From contig JADGEK010000025.1 of assembly GCA_016744395.1 (NCBI GenBank), positions 1-42,774 of the forward strand: a stretch of 42,774 nt of DNA, written 5' to 3'. The notes beneath the pieces were generated by a model. That model was not told the origin of the DNA. It was given only the letters and a program-made list of their open reading frames with translations, and did not search any database. Shown here in pieces: positions 1-7,873 of the stretch; the first letter of the stretch is position 1; every line of letters starts with the position of its first letter. Made by a program: the position numbers and the translations under genes. The DNA is from Gammaproteobacteria bacterium (GTDB taxonomy: Bacteria > Pseudomonadota > Gammaproteobacteria > GRL18).

Positions 1-60
1 TTGGTTGAATATGCTGGAGGTTAGCAAAGTTTTAGGCTAAACTCAGTTATCTTACTTTTT

Positions 61-99
61 TTAGAACTTAAAGTTAGAACTTAAAGTTAGAACTTAAAG
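61..99. repeat. Three tandem copies of a 13-bp unit upstream of tusA
   Basis: Three perfect consecutive copies of TTAGAACTTAAAG occupy 61-73, 74-86 and 87-99. They end 46 bp before the tusA start codon, so they lie in its leader or promoter region. No reading frame runs through them. They may be slipped-strand duplications or repeated protein-binding sites; the sequence alone does not decide. Confidence 0.9.
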
Positions 100-145
100 A
101 TAAACATACAACTCAATAAACTCATAAAGAGACGAGGGAATATTA

Positions 146-376
146 ATGGCTGATTTTGATAAAGAATTAGATGCTTCAGGATTAAACTGTCCACTTCCAA
201 TTTTACGTGCTAAGAAAGCATTAGCAGAATTGGATGCAGGCCAGGTTCTTCACATTATTGCTACTGACCCTGGTTCAGTAAAAGACTTTGAAGCTTTTGC
301 TAACCAAACAGGTAATGAATTAATGGAAAGCAGCGAAAACGGTGGTAAATTTGAGTTCTTAATCAAGAAAGCTTAA
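146..376 (+). CDS. tusA: TusA/SirA-family sulfur carrier protein
   Basis: A 76-residue protein of the TusA family, close to the 81 residues of E. coli TusA. The diagnostic N-terminal motif is Cys15-Pro-Leu-Pro followed by a lysine/alanine helix, and the C-terminal half has the usual DPGSVKDFEAF segment. In the family the cysteine carries a persulfide that is passed to partners, for tRNA 2-thiouridine synthesis or, in sulfur oxidisers, as a cytoplasmic sulfur shuttle. The start is supported by GAGGGA at 134-139, six bases before ATG. It stands alone, followed by a strong terminator, with no dsr, rhodanese or tus partners in view, so which sulfur pathway it serves cannot be decided here. Family assignment is confident; the symbol is used in the broad family sense. 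Confidence 0.9.
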   Translation: MADFDKELDASGLNCPLPILRAKKALAELDAGQVLHIIATDPGSVKDFEAFANQTGNELMESSENGGKFEFLIKKA

Positions 377-414
377 TTACCTCTGTTACCTATTTTTTTA
401 AAGTAAAAATATGT

Positions 415-456
415 AAAAAAAGCCCACTGTATCAACTGATACAGTGGGCTTTTTTT
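415..456. terminator. Bidirectional intrinsic terminator between tusA and the convergent FadL-like gene
   Basis: A 14-base arm at 421-434 is perfectly complementary to 437-450 and is flanked by an A run (415-420) and a T run (451-456). This is the textbook layout for rho-independent termination in both directions. It lies between the tusA stop (376) and the stop of the reverse-strand outer-membrane gene (490). Confidence 0.95.
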
Positions 457-489
457 GTCTTGTCTTTTCGTGGAAGGATTATGGAAGGG

Positions 490-1770
490 TTAAAATTTCC
501 AGGTTGCCTGCACACTTAAAATATCAACATCTGCTTCAAACTCGCCATTAAGTGTACCTGTGCCGACACCTGTGACAGAAAACTCTTCATCAATTTTAGC
601 ATCTTCAACCCAGAGATGTGAGTATCCTACATCAATGGTCAGATTGCTTGTTGGGTAATAACTGGCTCCAAAACTTAACCATGTTCTATCATCTCCTGGA
701 ATTCGAGAAGTACGGTATTTGTCATCAATGGGTGTTTCATCTATCGCAATACCTGTTCTGAATGTCCATTGATTGCTGTAGGCATATTTCATACCTAATG
801 AATAACGATAAACATCATTCCACTTTTCTTCAACAACAGGCACCGCGGGTGAACCAGTGTCATCTCTAAGAATTGCCAGTTCCTTAAAAGTGCTCCATCC
901 AGTGTGAGTTACATCGCCCAATAAGGTGAGTCGATCATTTAACTGATGAGTAACACTGATTGAAAAAGTGGCAGGTGTATCTATGCCAGCATTGACATCA
1001 AGTTTTCTGTTACCGCCAAATGCAGGCTGCATGTTGCTAAACTTGGTTTCACCTTCAAGAGAATGTGAAATTTCACTTCTATAATGCACGCCAATTCGTG
1101 TTGCAGGCGTAAATTCATATATGAATCCACCATTAAAGCCAAAATCCCATGAATCTCCTTCAACTTTTACATGGCCATCACTGGCTCCCAATGCGACTTG
1201 AGAGATATTACCTTTTAATGTTGCTTCGAGGTATTGTAGATTCATTGCAATACCGATGGATAGTTTATCACTGGCTCGAAATGCAATGGCTGGGTTGATA
1301 TTGATTGATTTTACTTCGGATTCTGTTGATGCATAACGACCCATCCAGCCATTTTTATATTCAGTACCCAGGCCAAAAGGAGCATTAACGCCAAGGCCTA
1401 TTTTATATTTTTCGCCAAAGTCCCGAACATAATAAAAGTTAGGTACAAAAAAAGTATCTCCTGCATTGCCTCCTTCACTTGTGCCTGTCACTGCCGTGAG
1501 AGTGCTTTCTTTGTTATTGAACTCAGCATCCGAATCAATAATATGCATACCAACAGTCACTTGAGTGCCTTCAAGATACATCATGCCAGCAGGGTTAAAG
1601 TAAATTGTTGATGGATCTTCAGCAACAGCAGCAGCCCCTGCGAATGCTTGCCCCATACCACTGGCACTATTTTCAATAATAGCGAAACCTGAAGCAAAAC
1701 TGGTTGTCGTTAGGCATAAAGTTGACATTATAGTCGAAGCCGCAACAGCGAATTGAAGTGATTTTTTCAT
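490..1770 (-). CDS. FadL/OmpP1/TodX-family outer-membrane transport protein (first copy)
   Basis: A 426-residue outer-membrane beta-barrel of the FadL/TodX family, which takes up long-chain fatty acids or hydrophobic and aromatic compounds. The start at 1770 gives a clean signal peptide (MKKSLQFAVAASTIM, then a hydrophobic core and cleavage near SFA-SGF) and has AGGGA upstream. A longer frame to 1839 would put 23 non-signal residues in front. Mature protein begins SGFAIIENSASGMGQAFAG and carries the family's AAAVAEDPSTIYFNPAGM segment, where FadL has its NPA hatch motif. The chain ends in W-K-F, the terminal aromatic expected for insertion by the Bam machinery. Substrate cannot be told from sequence. 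It diverges from a second family member at 2496. Confidence 0.92.
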   Translation of the reverse strand: MKKSLQFAVAASTIMSTLCLTTTSFASGFAIIENSASGMGQAFAGAAAVAEDPSTIYFNPAGMMYLEGTQVTVGMHIIDSDAEFNNKESTLTAVTGTSEGGNAGDTFFVPNFYYVRDFGEKYKIGLGVNAPFGLGTEYKNGWMGRYASTESEVKSININPAIAFRASDKLSIGIAMNLQYLEATLKGNISQVALGASDGHVKVEGDSWDFGFNGGFIYEFTPATRIGVHYRSEISHSLEGETKFSNMQPAFGGNRKLDVNAGIDTPATFSISVTHQLNDRLTLLGDVTHTGWSTFKELAILRDDTGSPAVPVVEEKWNDVYRYSLGMKYAYSNQWTFRTGIAIDETPIDDKYRTSRIPGDDRTWLSFGASYYPTSNLTIDVGYSHLWVEDAKIDEEFSVTGVGTGTLNGEFEADVDILSVQATWKF

Positions 1771-2495
1771 TGATTGAGATTCCCTAATATTTAACAGGAA
1801 GTGTTCCGATAGACCCCTGTTCGTAAATTGGATAAACACATTCAGTCTCTATCAACAAATCGATGATTGAGATGTGTTGTATTTATTACACACTATGAAT
1901 CGTGTGTGGTCGATAAATAAGCTTTAATCCGTAAAAATGAATAAAAAGCAACAATGCAATACTCTTTTCATCAAAAATACCAAGATTTAAGAAAATTGTC
2001 GAGTATTTTAACGTCTATTTACTTGACATATCTCAAGGGTGTTGTAAGGTTGTTGTAATAATTGCTTGTTAATAAAGATAATTTATTGGTTTTATAATGA
2101 AGGGAATTAGTATATTAATATGCATTAACTTACTTGTAAGTCAATAGTCTAAGTGCTTGAAATGTTGTTTTTACTTGACATTTATCGTCAAAATGTACAA
2201 AATGCCCTACATTAATTAAAGCTGTTGCAAATTTGCAACATTTATTTAAAAAATTAAAAGAAGATTAACTTTTTTGATTTGAAAACTAATGTTTTTTTAT
2301 TTAAAAATGTCTAATCTCAATAATAACAAACGCTTAAGCGTGATATTGTCTCAATGCACAATTAAATAAAATTTTTTGCTCTAAAACCTTTGCAGGATTT
2401 AGTTTTATCTGATTATTAGACAAACTAATAACTCATTTTAAGAAAAAGCAATTAATTTACCGACGCTAAAATAGTTTTGAAGGAGCTCAACCGTA
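1771..2495. other. 725-bp AT-rich divergent intergenic region between two fadL-like genes
   Basis: No convincing reading frame. It should hold the promoters of both outer-membrane genes. Visible elements: TTGACA hexamers at 2023-2028 and 2175-2180, each within TTTACTTGACAT-like sequence. The second has CAAAAT 17 bp downstream (2198-2203) as a weak forward -10. There is also a TATAAT at 2093-2098, a 6-bp stem ACACAC/GTGTGT at 1888-1907, an ACTTAC-TT-GTAAGT palindrome at 2128-2141, the 18-bp palindrome at 2223-2240, and CGCTTAAGCG at 2331-2340. The forward leader would be long. Promoter assignments are guesses from consensus matching; the symmetry elements are directly visible. Confidence 0.6.
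2223..2240. promoter_or_regulatory. Perfect 18-bp palindrome, candidate operator
   Basis: TGTTGCAAATTTGCAACA is perfectly self-complementary with no spacer. This is the form bound by many homodimeric repressors, including TetR-type regulators of lipid uptake genes. It lies 256 bp before the second FadL-like start and 20 bp past a candidate -10 (2198-2203), which would suit a repressor site near a transcription start. No adjacent regulator gene is present. The palindrome is certain; its role is inferred. Confidence 0.5.
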
Positions 2496-3848
2496 ATGAT
2501 TAAAAATCGTCTTCTCGCAGCAGCAGTGACTGCCGCAATCGTATTACCTAATATTGCTATAGCAACTAATGGTATGAATATGTATGGAAATGGTACCAAA
2601 GCAAATGGCCGTGCTGGTGTTGGCATTGCTATTGCTGATAGTGCCATTTCTGGTGCTGATAATCCTGCAGCAATGGTTCGTGTAGGAAATCGCATAGACT
2701 TTGGTGTTCAAATTTTTGATCCTGATCGTACTATGGAAATCAGTGGAAATGCTCATCCGCTTGCAGGCTCTTTGGATTATAAAGGTGATGGTAATAATGA
2801 TGGCCCATTTTATATCCCTGAAGGTGGTTTCAACTACATGTTGAGTGATGACATGTCTGTTGGTCTGACTGTTGTTGGTACTGGCGGTATGAATACGAGC
2901 TATGATAATTTGGCAATGTTTGATGGTGCAGCAATGATGGCTGGTGGTGTACCTAGTACGACAGGTATCAATCTTGAGGTTGTTAGAATTTTACCTACCT
3001 TATCTTATAAAATTAATGAAGAACATTCAGTTGGTGTGTCATTACAGATTGCTTATCAACAGTTTAAAGCATGGGGACTTAGCAGCTTTACTGGAACAGG
3101 TGCTCAACCAGGATGTCAAGCGACTGGAAATTGTCAGTTATCAGAAACTCCAAATAAGATGAATGGTAAAGGGCGTGATGATGCATGGGGTTTTGGACTT
3201 TCTCTGGGTTGGCAAGGACAATTAACGGATTCTTTAACTGTTGGTGCTGTCTATAATTCAAAAATCAGCATGGATGAATTTGATGAATATAAAGGATTAC
3301 TTGCTGAACAAGGTGGATTTGATATAGCTGAAAACTATGGAATTGGTGTTGCGTTTCAAGCGACAGACAAGTTAATGTTAAGCCTTGATGTTCAGGAAAT
3401 TAACTATAGTGATGTTGACTCAATTGGAAATGAACTTAACTCAGGACCTAACAATACTGGTATGAACTTGTTTAATCCTAGTAACTTCTTCGGTTCTAAC
3501 AATGGTTCAGGATTTGGTTGGGATGATATCACTGTTATTAAGTTTGGTACTGAATACCAGTGGAATGACCAATTAACACTACGTGCAGGTTATAGTCATT
3601 CGGATAATCCAATTAGTAAAGATCAGACTATGTTCAATTCACTTGCTCCTGCTGTAATTGAAGATCATGCAACAATTGGTATGACGTATATATTGCCTCA
3701 GGGTAGTGAAATTTCTTTATTCTACATGCACGCCTTTGAAAATGAACTTAAGGGTAGCAACTCTATTCCAAGTGCATTTGGTGGCGGTGAAACTGATATT
3801 AAAATGTCTCAAGATGCATGGGGTATTGCTTACGGCTGGAATTTCTAA
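2496..3848 (+). CDS. FadL/OmpP1/TodX-family outer-membrane transport protein (second copy)
   Basis: A 450-residue beta-barrel with a signal peptide (residues 1 to about 23, ending IAIA-TNG). The N-terminal part of the mature protein has the family look: GNGTKANGRAGVGIAIADSA followed by GADNPAAM, which supplies the NPA hatch signature. It ends G-W-N-F, the aromatic terminus for Bam-dependent insertion. AGGAG at 2481-2485 sets the start, ten bases before ATG. It is clearly diverged from the copy on the other side of the shared upstream region, so different substrates are plausible. Glycine- and asparagine-rich loops around residues 310-350 (NSGPNNTGMNLF to FGSNNGSGFGW) are probably surface exposed. 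A strong terminator follows, so it looks monocistronic. Confidence 0.92.
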   Translation: MIKNRLLAAAVTAAIVLPNIAIATNGMNMYGNGTKANGRAGVGIAIADSAISGADNPAAMVRVGNRIDFGVQIFDPDRTMEISGNAHPLAGSLDYKGDGNNDGPFYIPEGGFNYMLSDDMSVGLTVVGTGGMNTSYDNLAMFDGAAMMAGGVPSTTGINLEVVRILPTLSYKINEEHSVGVSLQIAYQQFKAWGLSSFTGTGAQPGCQATGNCQLSETPNKMNGKGRDDAWGFGLSLGWQGQLTDSLTVGAVYNSKISMDEFDEYKGLLAEQGGFDIAENYGIGVAFQATDKLMLSLDVQEINYSDVDSIGNELNSGPNNTGMNLFNPSNFFGSNNGSGFGWDDITVIKFGTEYQWNDQLTLRAGYSHSDNPISKDQTMFNSLAPAVIEDHATIGMTYILPQGSEISLFYMHAFENELKGSNSIPSAFGGGETDIKMSQDAWGIAYGWNF

Positions 3849-3866
3849 AACTTCCTAATCCGTCAT

Positions 3867-3896
3867 AAAAAAGGGGTCTTCATGACCCCTTTTTTT
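3867..3896 (+). terminator. Intrinsic terminator after the second FadL-like gene
   Basis: A run of A leads into GGGGTC, a five-base loop (TTCAT, 3879-3883), then GACCCC followed by seven T. The flanking A and T runs extend the stem to 12 bp. It begins 18 bases after the stop codon. Confidence 0.95.
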
Positions 3897-4056
3897 GTGT
3901 CTTTCTATTCTGTAATTATAAGTTAGCTAAGAGCTAATAGTCACTAAAGCGATTTTACGGATTGCTTTATCAATATGACTCAACTACATTATATTATGAT
4001 CGGTCAGACAATGATCAATCCATTTTCGTTATGTGGGTCAGGGAGAAAATAAATAC

Positions 4057-5016
4057 ATGTGTAACTCTTTATTTACAAAACTAAATTTCAAACAACCATT
4101 GGCTTTGCTTCCAATGCTGATTTTATTCTTATTGTTGAATACCTCAATGGTCCAGGCTGAAAATTTGAAGCCATTTTTTCTTGCCAGCTCTGCTAGTGGT
4201 GATTTTTCTCAGATTGTTGCTGATACAAAATCGAAGCTCAGTGCCAGTGGTTTTGAAGTGATTGGGGAATATGCACCTTATGATGGTGCGAATATTATTA
4301 TTGTGACTAATGATGACTTGAAAAATAATGCTAAAGCCACAGAGTTTGGTGGTTATGGTGCTGTTCAACGAGTGGCTGTGACAGATGTCAATGGTGCAAT
4401 TCAGGTTTCTTATACCAATCCTGTTTATATGGCGGGCAGTTACCGGATGGCTGGCAATTTGGAAGAGGTTGCCACAGCATTGAAAGCAGCATTGGGTGAA
4501 GAAAGAGCCTATGGTTCAAAAAAAGGTTTACCTGAGAAAGATTTGAAAGGATATCACTACATGTTTGGTATGCCATATTTTGATGAACCTGATGTTTTAT
4601 CAAAACATGGCAGCTATGATGCCGCTGTAAAAAATGTGACAGCTGCTTTAGCTGAGAAAAAAGGCGGTGTCAGTAAAGTCTATCAATTGGAGTTACCTGG
4701 CAAGCAACAGACCGTTATTGGTGTGGCTATGACAGAAAAAAATATGAGTAATGATACAACCATTATGAAAGAAGTGGATTTTAAAGATATTCGTGCTACA
4801 GCTCATTTGCCTTATGAAATGCTGATTCATGAAGATGGCAAGGTTTATGCCTTGAGTGCAAAATTTCGCATTGCCATTAATTTCCCTGACTTATCGATGG
4901 CGGGTGATCACAGCTTTATGGGGATTATGGCTTCACCTGATGCCATTAAAAAAGCACTTTCTTTAGCCTCTGGTGGTAAGCTTAAGGCAGAAGCTGCGGG
5001 TGACTTTGACTTTTAA
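4057..5016 (+). CDS. Exported protein of unknown function
   Basis: I do not recognise this 319-residue protein. It has a long signal sequence: positively charged start, hydrophobic stretch PLALLPMLILFLLLN, then a likely cleavage after VQA. The mature protein should be periplasmic or secreted and shows no lipobox or membrane segments. Visible parts are an alpha/beta opening (FFLASSASGDFSQIVADTKSKLSASGFEVIGEY), a central YGSKKGLPEKDLKGYHYMFGMPYFDEPD stretch, and a C-terminal region with FPDLSMAGDHSFMGIMASPDAI. The opening looks like a small ferredoxin-like or DUF302-type fold, but that is only a resemblance. GGGAG at 4041-4045 favours ATG 4057 over GTG 4033 in the same frame. It has its own terminator, so it is probably transcribed alone. 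Confidence 0.8.
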   Translation: MCNSLFTKLNFKQPLALLPMLILFLLLNTSMVQAENLKPFFLASSASGDFSQIVADTKSKLSASGFEVIGEYAPYDGANIIIVTNDDLKNNAKATEFGGYGAVQRVAVTDVNGAIQVSYTNPVYMAGSYRMAGNLEEVATALKAALGEERAYGSKKGLPEKDLKGYHYMFGMPYFDEPDVLSKHGSYDAAVKNVTAALAEKKGGVSKVYQLELPGKQQTVIGVAMTEKNMSNDTTIMKEVDFKDIRATAHLPYEMLIHEDGKVYALSAKFRIAINFPDLSMAGDHSFMGIMASPDAIKKALSLASGGKLKAEAAGDFDF

Positions 5017-5084
5017 TTTCTCTCTACTTTTTGTTATCAATGTTCATTTATTTGCTGGCTAACATTGTTTATGACTGAGTAAGG

Positions 5085-5112
5085 AATCCCAATTTTAATT
5101 GGGATTTTTTTT
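5085..5112 (+). terminator. Intrinsic terminator
   Basis: AATCCCAATT (5085-5094) pairs with AATTGGGATT (5097-5106) and is followed by a T-rich tail. It lies 70 bases after the stop of the exported protein. It also partly explains the 349-bp gap that ends at 5365. Confidence 0.9.
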
Positions 5113-5166
5113 ATACTTCTTAATTTTCATCCTATAACTCTCTCCTCATGAAATGCACCCTGTGAA

Positions 5167-5310
5167 ATGGCTGCCATCTTCTCGTATTATAATCTCAATT
5201 TTATTGATGCTAAAGATGCTGTTCGTTCCATTTCAGAGACACTTGATCGAGATTTGATCTTGGAACAGGCAAAAGGTGATATAATGCAGTGCTTGAAGGC
5301 TGAAATGTAG
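5167..5310 (+). CDS. Possible 47-residue small protein or gene remnant
   Basis: An ATG frame from 5167 to a TAG at 5308-5310 encodes 47 residues beginning MAAIFSYYNLNFIDAKDAV and ending QCLKAEM. The composition is ordinary for a soluble protein and much of it (DAKDAVRSISETLDRDL) looks like an amphipathic helix, which is unusual for random intergenic DNA. However, no clear Shine-Dalgarno precedes the ATG and an in-frame TGA lies shortly upstream. It could be a real small gene, the tail of a gene whose 5' end was lost, or chance. The next gene starts 55 bases downstream. Confidence 0.3.
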   Translation: MAAIFSYYNLNFIDAKDAVRSISETLDRDLILEQAKGDIMQCLKAEM

Positions 5311-5365
5311 GTTTATTAATTTTTATCTACTTGAGAAATAGAATCGATAGAGAATCATTTGAATA

Positions 5366-5776
5366 ATGAATAAAACTGAAACAAAACTACTGAATTTTTT
5401 TTCTGATTTGGATAAAAATGATCAAAGCAGTGTGTTATCTTTTGCAGAGTTTTTACTCAATAAAGCGAAGCAAGAAGGCCGACTGATTGTGGTTGATCAA
5501 CCTGTTGATATTGTCAGACCAGAAGAAGAGAGAGTGGTTGCTGCTATTAAACGTTTATCTGCAACATTTCCCATGCTTAAGAAAAACAGCATGCTGAATG
5601 AAACCGCTGCCTTAATGTCTGAACATATTCTTAAAGGCCGTGCTGCAAAAGATGTCATTGATGAACTGGAATCCCTTTTTAAAGCTCGTTATAAAGAGTT
5701 TTGTCTGCAGCGTGAACCTGATTTTGAGGCTGAGAATGATGATGACTCTGAACAAAAGAGTGAGAGTGGGCAATGA
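5366..5776 (+). CDS. Conserved-looking hypothetical protein preceding perM
   Basis: A 136-residue soluble, probably helical protein that I cannot assign to a named family. It opens with a helix pair typical of small regulators (NFFSDLDKNDQSSVLSFAEFLLNKA), has a middle RPEEERVVAAIKRLSATFPML segment, and ends in an acidic tail (EAENDDDSEQKSESGQ). There are no signal peptide, membrane segments or nucleotide-binding motif. Its stop codon overlaps the ATG of the permease gene in an ATGA junction (5773-5776), so the two are almost certainly translationally coupled and probably functionally linked. No strong Shine-Dalgarno is visible at its own start. Confidence 0.75.
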   Translation: MNKTETKLLNFFSDLDKNDQSSVLSFAEFLLNKAKQEGRLIVVDQPVDIVRPEEERVVAAIKRLSATFPMLKKNSMLNETAALMSEHILKGRAAKDVIDELESLFKARYKEFCLQREPDFEAENDDDSEQKSESGQ

Positions 5777-6843
5777 TAGATCTTTTCAATCGTTGGTTTC
5801 AGAGACATTTTTCCGATCCGCAGGTCATTTTCCTGGTGGTATTTTTACTGCTGTCTTTCACTATTGTTATTGGCTTTAATGACACTTTAGCGCCTGTGTT
5901 TGCTGCGATTGTGATTGCCTATTTATTAGAAGGGATTGTGGTTTTATTCAACCAGTGGATTAAGCGTAGAATGCTGTCAGTCATTGTTGTTTTTGTGGGC
6001 TTCTTAACCGCTTTAATGATGACCCTTTTTGTGATCAGTCCTCTTTTATGGAATCAGATCACTGATTTAATTTCAGATACGCCAAAGTTTATTGAACAGG
6101 GGCGTCAGCTTATTTTACAATTACCAAGCAATTACAGCTTTATTTCAGAAGGCTCTGTCCTGGAAATTTTTTCTCTTATCCAGTCTGAAGTCACAGCAAT
6201 GGGAAAACATGTTCTATCACTGTCTTTGAGCTCAATTCAAAGCAGTATCACCATAATGATATATCTTATTTTGGCCCCCTTATTAGTCTTTTTCTTTTTG
6301 AAAGATAAAGAGCTTATATTAGGCTGGTTTACCCGCTTTTTTCCAAAAAATACTCAGCTATCCACACAAGTTTGGCAAGAGATGGATCAACAAATTGGTA
6401 ATTACATTCGAGGTAAATTCTGGGAAATTACCATTGTCTCGGTAGTGTGTTTTATTACTTTTTCATTTCTTGGACTGAAATATGCGCTATTAATCTCAAT
6501 TTTAGTGGGCCTATCGGTTGTAATTCCGTACATTGGGGCCACTGTTGTGACTTTTCCTGTTGCTTTAATTGCGTTTTTTCAATGGGGCTGGACTCCAGAT
6601 TTTGCATGGCTGATGGTGGCTTATGGCATCATTCAAGCACTGGATGGCAATGTAATAGTGCCATTATTGTTTTCAGAAGTGGTTAACATTCATCCAGTAG
6701 CGATTATTGTGGCCATCTTATTTTTTGGTGGTTTATGGGGGTTCTGGGGCGTTTTTTTTGCTATTCCTCTGGGTACTTTAGTCAATTCTGTGATTACAGT
6801 CTGGCCATCTCTGCCTAATGATAATGTCATTGAACAATCATAA
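5773..6843 (+). CDS. perM: AI-2E/PerM-family membrane transporter
   Basis: A 356-residue multi-span inner-membrane protein of the AI-2E transporter (PerM/TqsA) superfamily. It shows paired hydrophobic helices at the N-terminus (IFLVVFLLLSFTIVIGF, then AIVIAYLLEGIVVLF), a central soluble domain with the characteristic PLLVFFFLKDKELILGWF segment, and the C-terminal GLSVVIPYIGATVVTFPVALIAFFQWG and DGNVIVPLLFSEVVNIHPVAIIVAILFFGGLWGFWGVFFAIPLG stretches that define the family. Family members export small molecules or act in Na+/H+ exchange; the substrate is not predictable. E. coli perM lies near bcp, gcvR and dapA, and the same group follows here, which supports the perM symbol rather than tqsA. 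Confidence 0.9.
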   Translation: MIDLFNRWFQRHFSDPQVIFLVVFLLLSFTIVIGFNDTLAPVFAAIVIAYLLEGIVVLFNQWIKRRMLSVIVVFVGFLTALMMTLFVISPLLWNQITDLISDTPKFIEQGRQLILQLPSNYSFISEGSVLEIFSLIQSEVTAMGKHVLSLSLSSIQSSITIMIYLILAPLLVFFFLKDKELILGWFTRFFPKNTQLSTQVWQEMDQQIGNYIRGKFWEITIVSVVCFITFSFLGLKYALLISILVGLSVVIPYIGATVVTFPVALIAFFQWGWTPDFAWLMVAYGIIQALDGNVIVPLLFSEVVNIHPVAIIVAILFFGGLWGFWGVFFAIPLGTLVNSVITVWPSLPNDNVIEQS

Positions 6844-6884
6844 GTTATTGGCGCTTAAATGAGTTCGTTAAGATAAGCTCATGA

Positions 6885-7844
6885 ATGGATTCTTGTATGA
6901 AATGTGATTACATAATCAGTCACCAATGGAAGGTTGTTTTACTTGTTTTTTTCTTTAGCTTGTTCAACATTGTGGCAGTGGCAGATAATCATGAGGCAAG
7001 TTCAAATCCCCGATTTCCTTTTGCATCAGGTGAAACTCTTCACTACAAACTGAGTTATCGAGGTTTGTTAACCTCTATGATCTGGGCTACTCTGGCTGAT
7101 GTTAAGATGACATATCTCACCGATAAGAAGACTCCAGCCCAACAAAGTGCCTATCAATTTGAACTATCTCTCAGTACTGAAAATTATACCAAGGCTGAAA
7201 TATTTCAACCTGTCCGATATACCTATACAACAACATTGGATAGGTTAAAACAAAGAACGGTTTTAGTGGAAGAAGTGGATAATGGGCACAATCAAAGCCA
7301 TGATTTTCTTTGGCTGGACTGGGATCACCACATGACCCAGCTTTTTAAAAAGCGTGAAAAAGAACAAGAGAATTTTGGCTTTTTAGGTCTGGATGTCAGG
7401 GAGGTGTGGGAAAAAGATGGTGAATTGGCAATTCCTGCTTTTCTTGGTGAATATCCTATGCTCGATGAGCAGACAAGCTATTTAATTCACAAAGAGTCAG
7501 GAGATAAAATTGATCGTTCACAAATTCTTGATCCCTTATCCCTGATTTATTCACTGAGGTCTTTGAATTTTTGGAGTGAATTAGAAACAGACAAAGAAAT
7601 TGCTGTGGCAATTTCAGATGATATTCGTCTCTATCATGTTAAAAAACTGGCATTGGAAAAATTGACCGTAAATGGCCAATCCTACAAGGGGATGAAGTAT
7701 AAAATTCAAACAGATGAGAGAAAAAATAATTTTTATTATGTCTGGCTCAGTGATGATGAAAAAAAAATACCCCTAAGAATGGCCATGGATGCCCCCCTGG
7801 GCAAACTGGAAATTGACCTGATGAAAATAACGGAGGAAAGATAA
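6885..7844 (+). CDS. Exported DUF3108-like protein
   Basis: A 319-residue protein with a signal sequence (hydrophobic VVLLVFFFSLFNIVAVA, cleavage near ADN). The mature N-terminus has FPFASGETLHYKLSYRGLL and the C-terminus has FYYVWLSDDEKKIPLRMAMDAPLGKLEIDLM. Both match the pattern of DUF3108 proteins, in which a GE.L.Y.v.y strand opens the domain and W.sdD..r.Plr..... closes it. The family is periplasmic and of unknown biochemical role. ATG 6885 and ATG 6897 are both in frame and neither has a strong ribosome site, so the exact start is uncertain. The stop codon lies inside an inverted repeat that also contains the stop of the convergent phoH-like gene. Confidence 0.75.
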   Translation: MDSCMKCDYIISHQWKVVLLVFFFSLFNIVAVADNHEASSNPRFPFASGETLHYKLSYRGLLTSMIWATLADVKMTYLTDKKTPAQQSAYQFELSLSTENYTKAEIFQPVRYTYTTTLDRLKQRTVLVEEVDNGHNQSHDFLWLDWDHHMTQLFKKREKEQENFGFLGLDVREVWEKDGELAIPAFLGEYPMLDEQTSYLIHKESGDKIDRSQILDPLSLIYSLRSLNFWSELETDKEIAVAISDDIRLYHVKKLALEKLTVNGQSYKGMKYKIQTDERKNNFYYVWLSDDEKKIPLRMAMDAPLGKLEIDLMKITEER

Positions 7845-7873
7845 TGTTGAATTAAAGATTCAACATTATCTTT
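7837..7873. terminator. Inverted repeat holding both convergent stop codons, probable bidirectional terminator
   Basis: A 16-base arm (7837-7852) is perfectly complementary to 7858-7873 with a five-base loop. The stem is AT-rich apart from a few pairs, and its ends are AAAG and CTTT. The TAA of the forward gene (7842-7844) and that of the reverse PhoH gene (7872-7874) lie in or against the arms. Termination both ways is the simplest reading, though there is no long T run. Confidence 0.75.

Noticed and set aside
1..24. Seven codons (LVEYAGG) ending in TAG at the left edge
   Set aside because: Could be the end of an upstream gene, but too short to support.
1771..1839. Longer N-terminus for the first FadL-like protein
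   Set aside because: The additional 23 residues are not signal-like, while the inner ATG has AGGGA upstream and a clean signal peptide.
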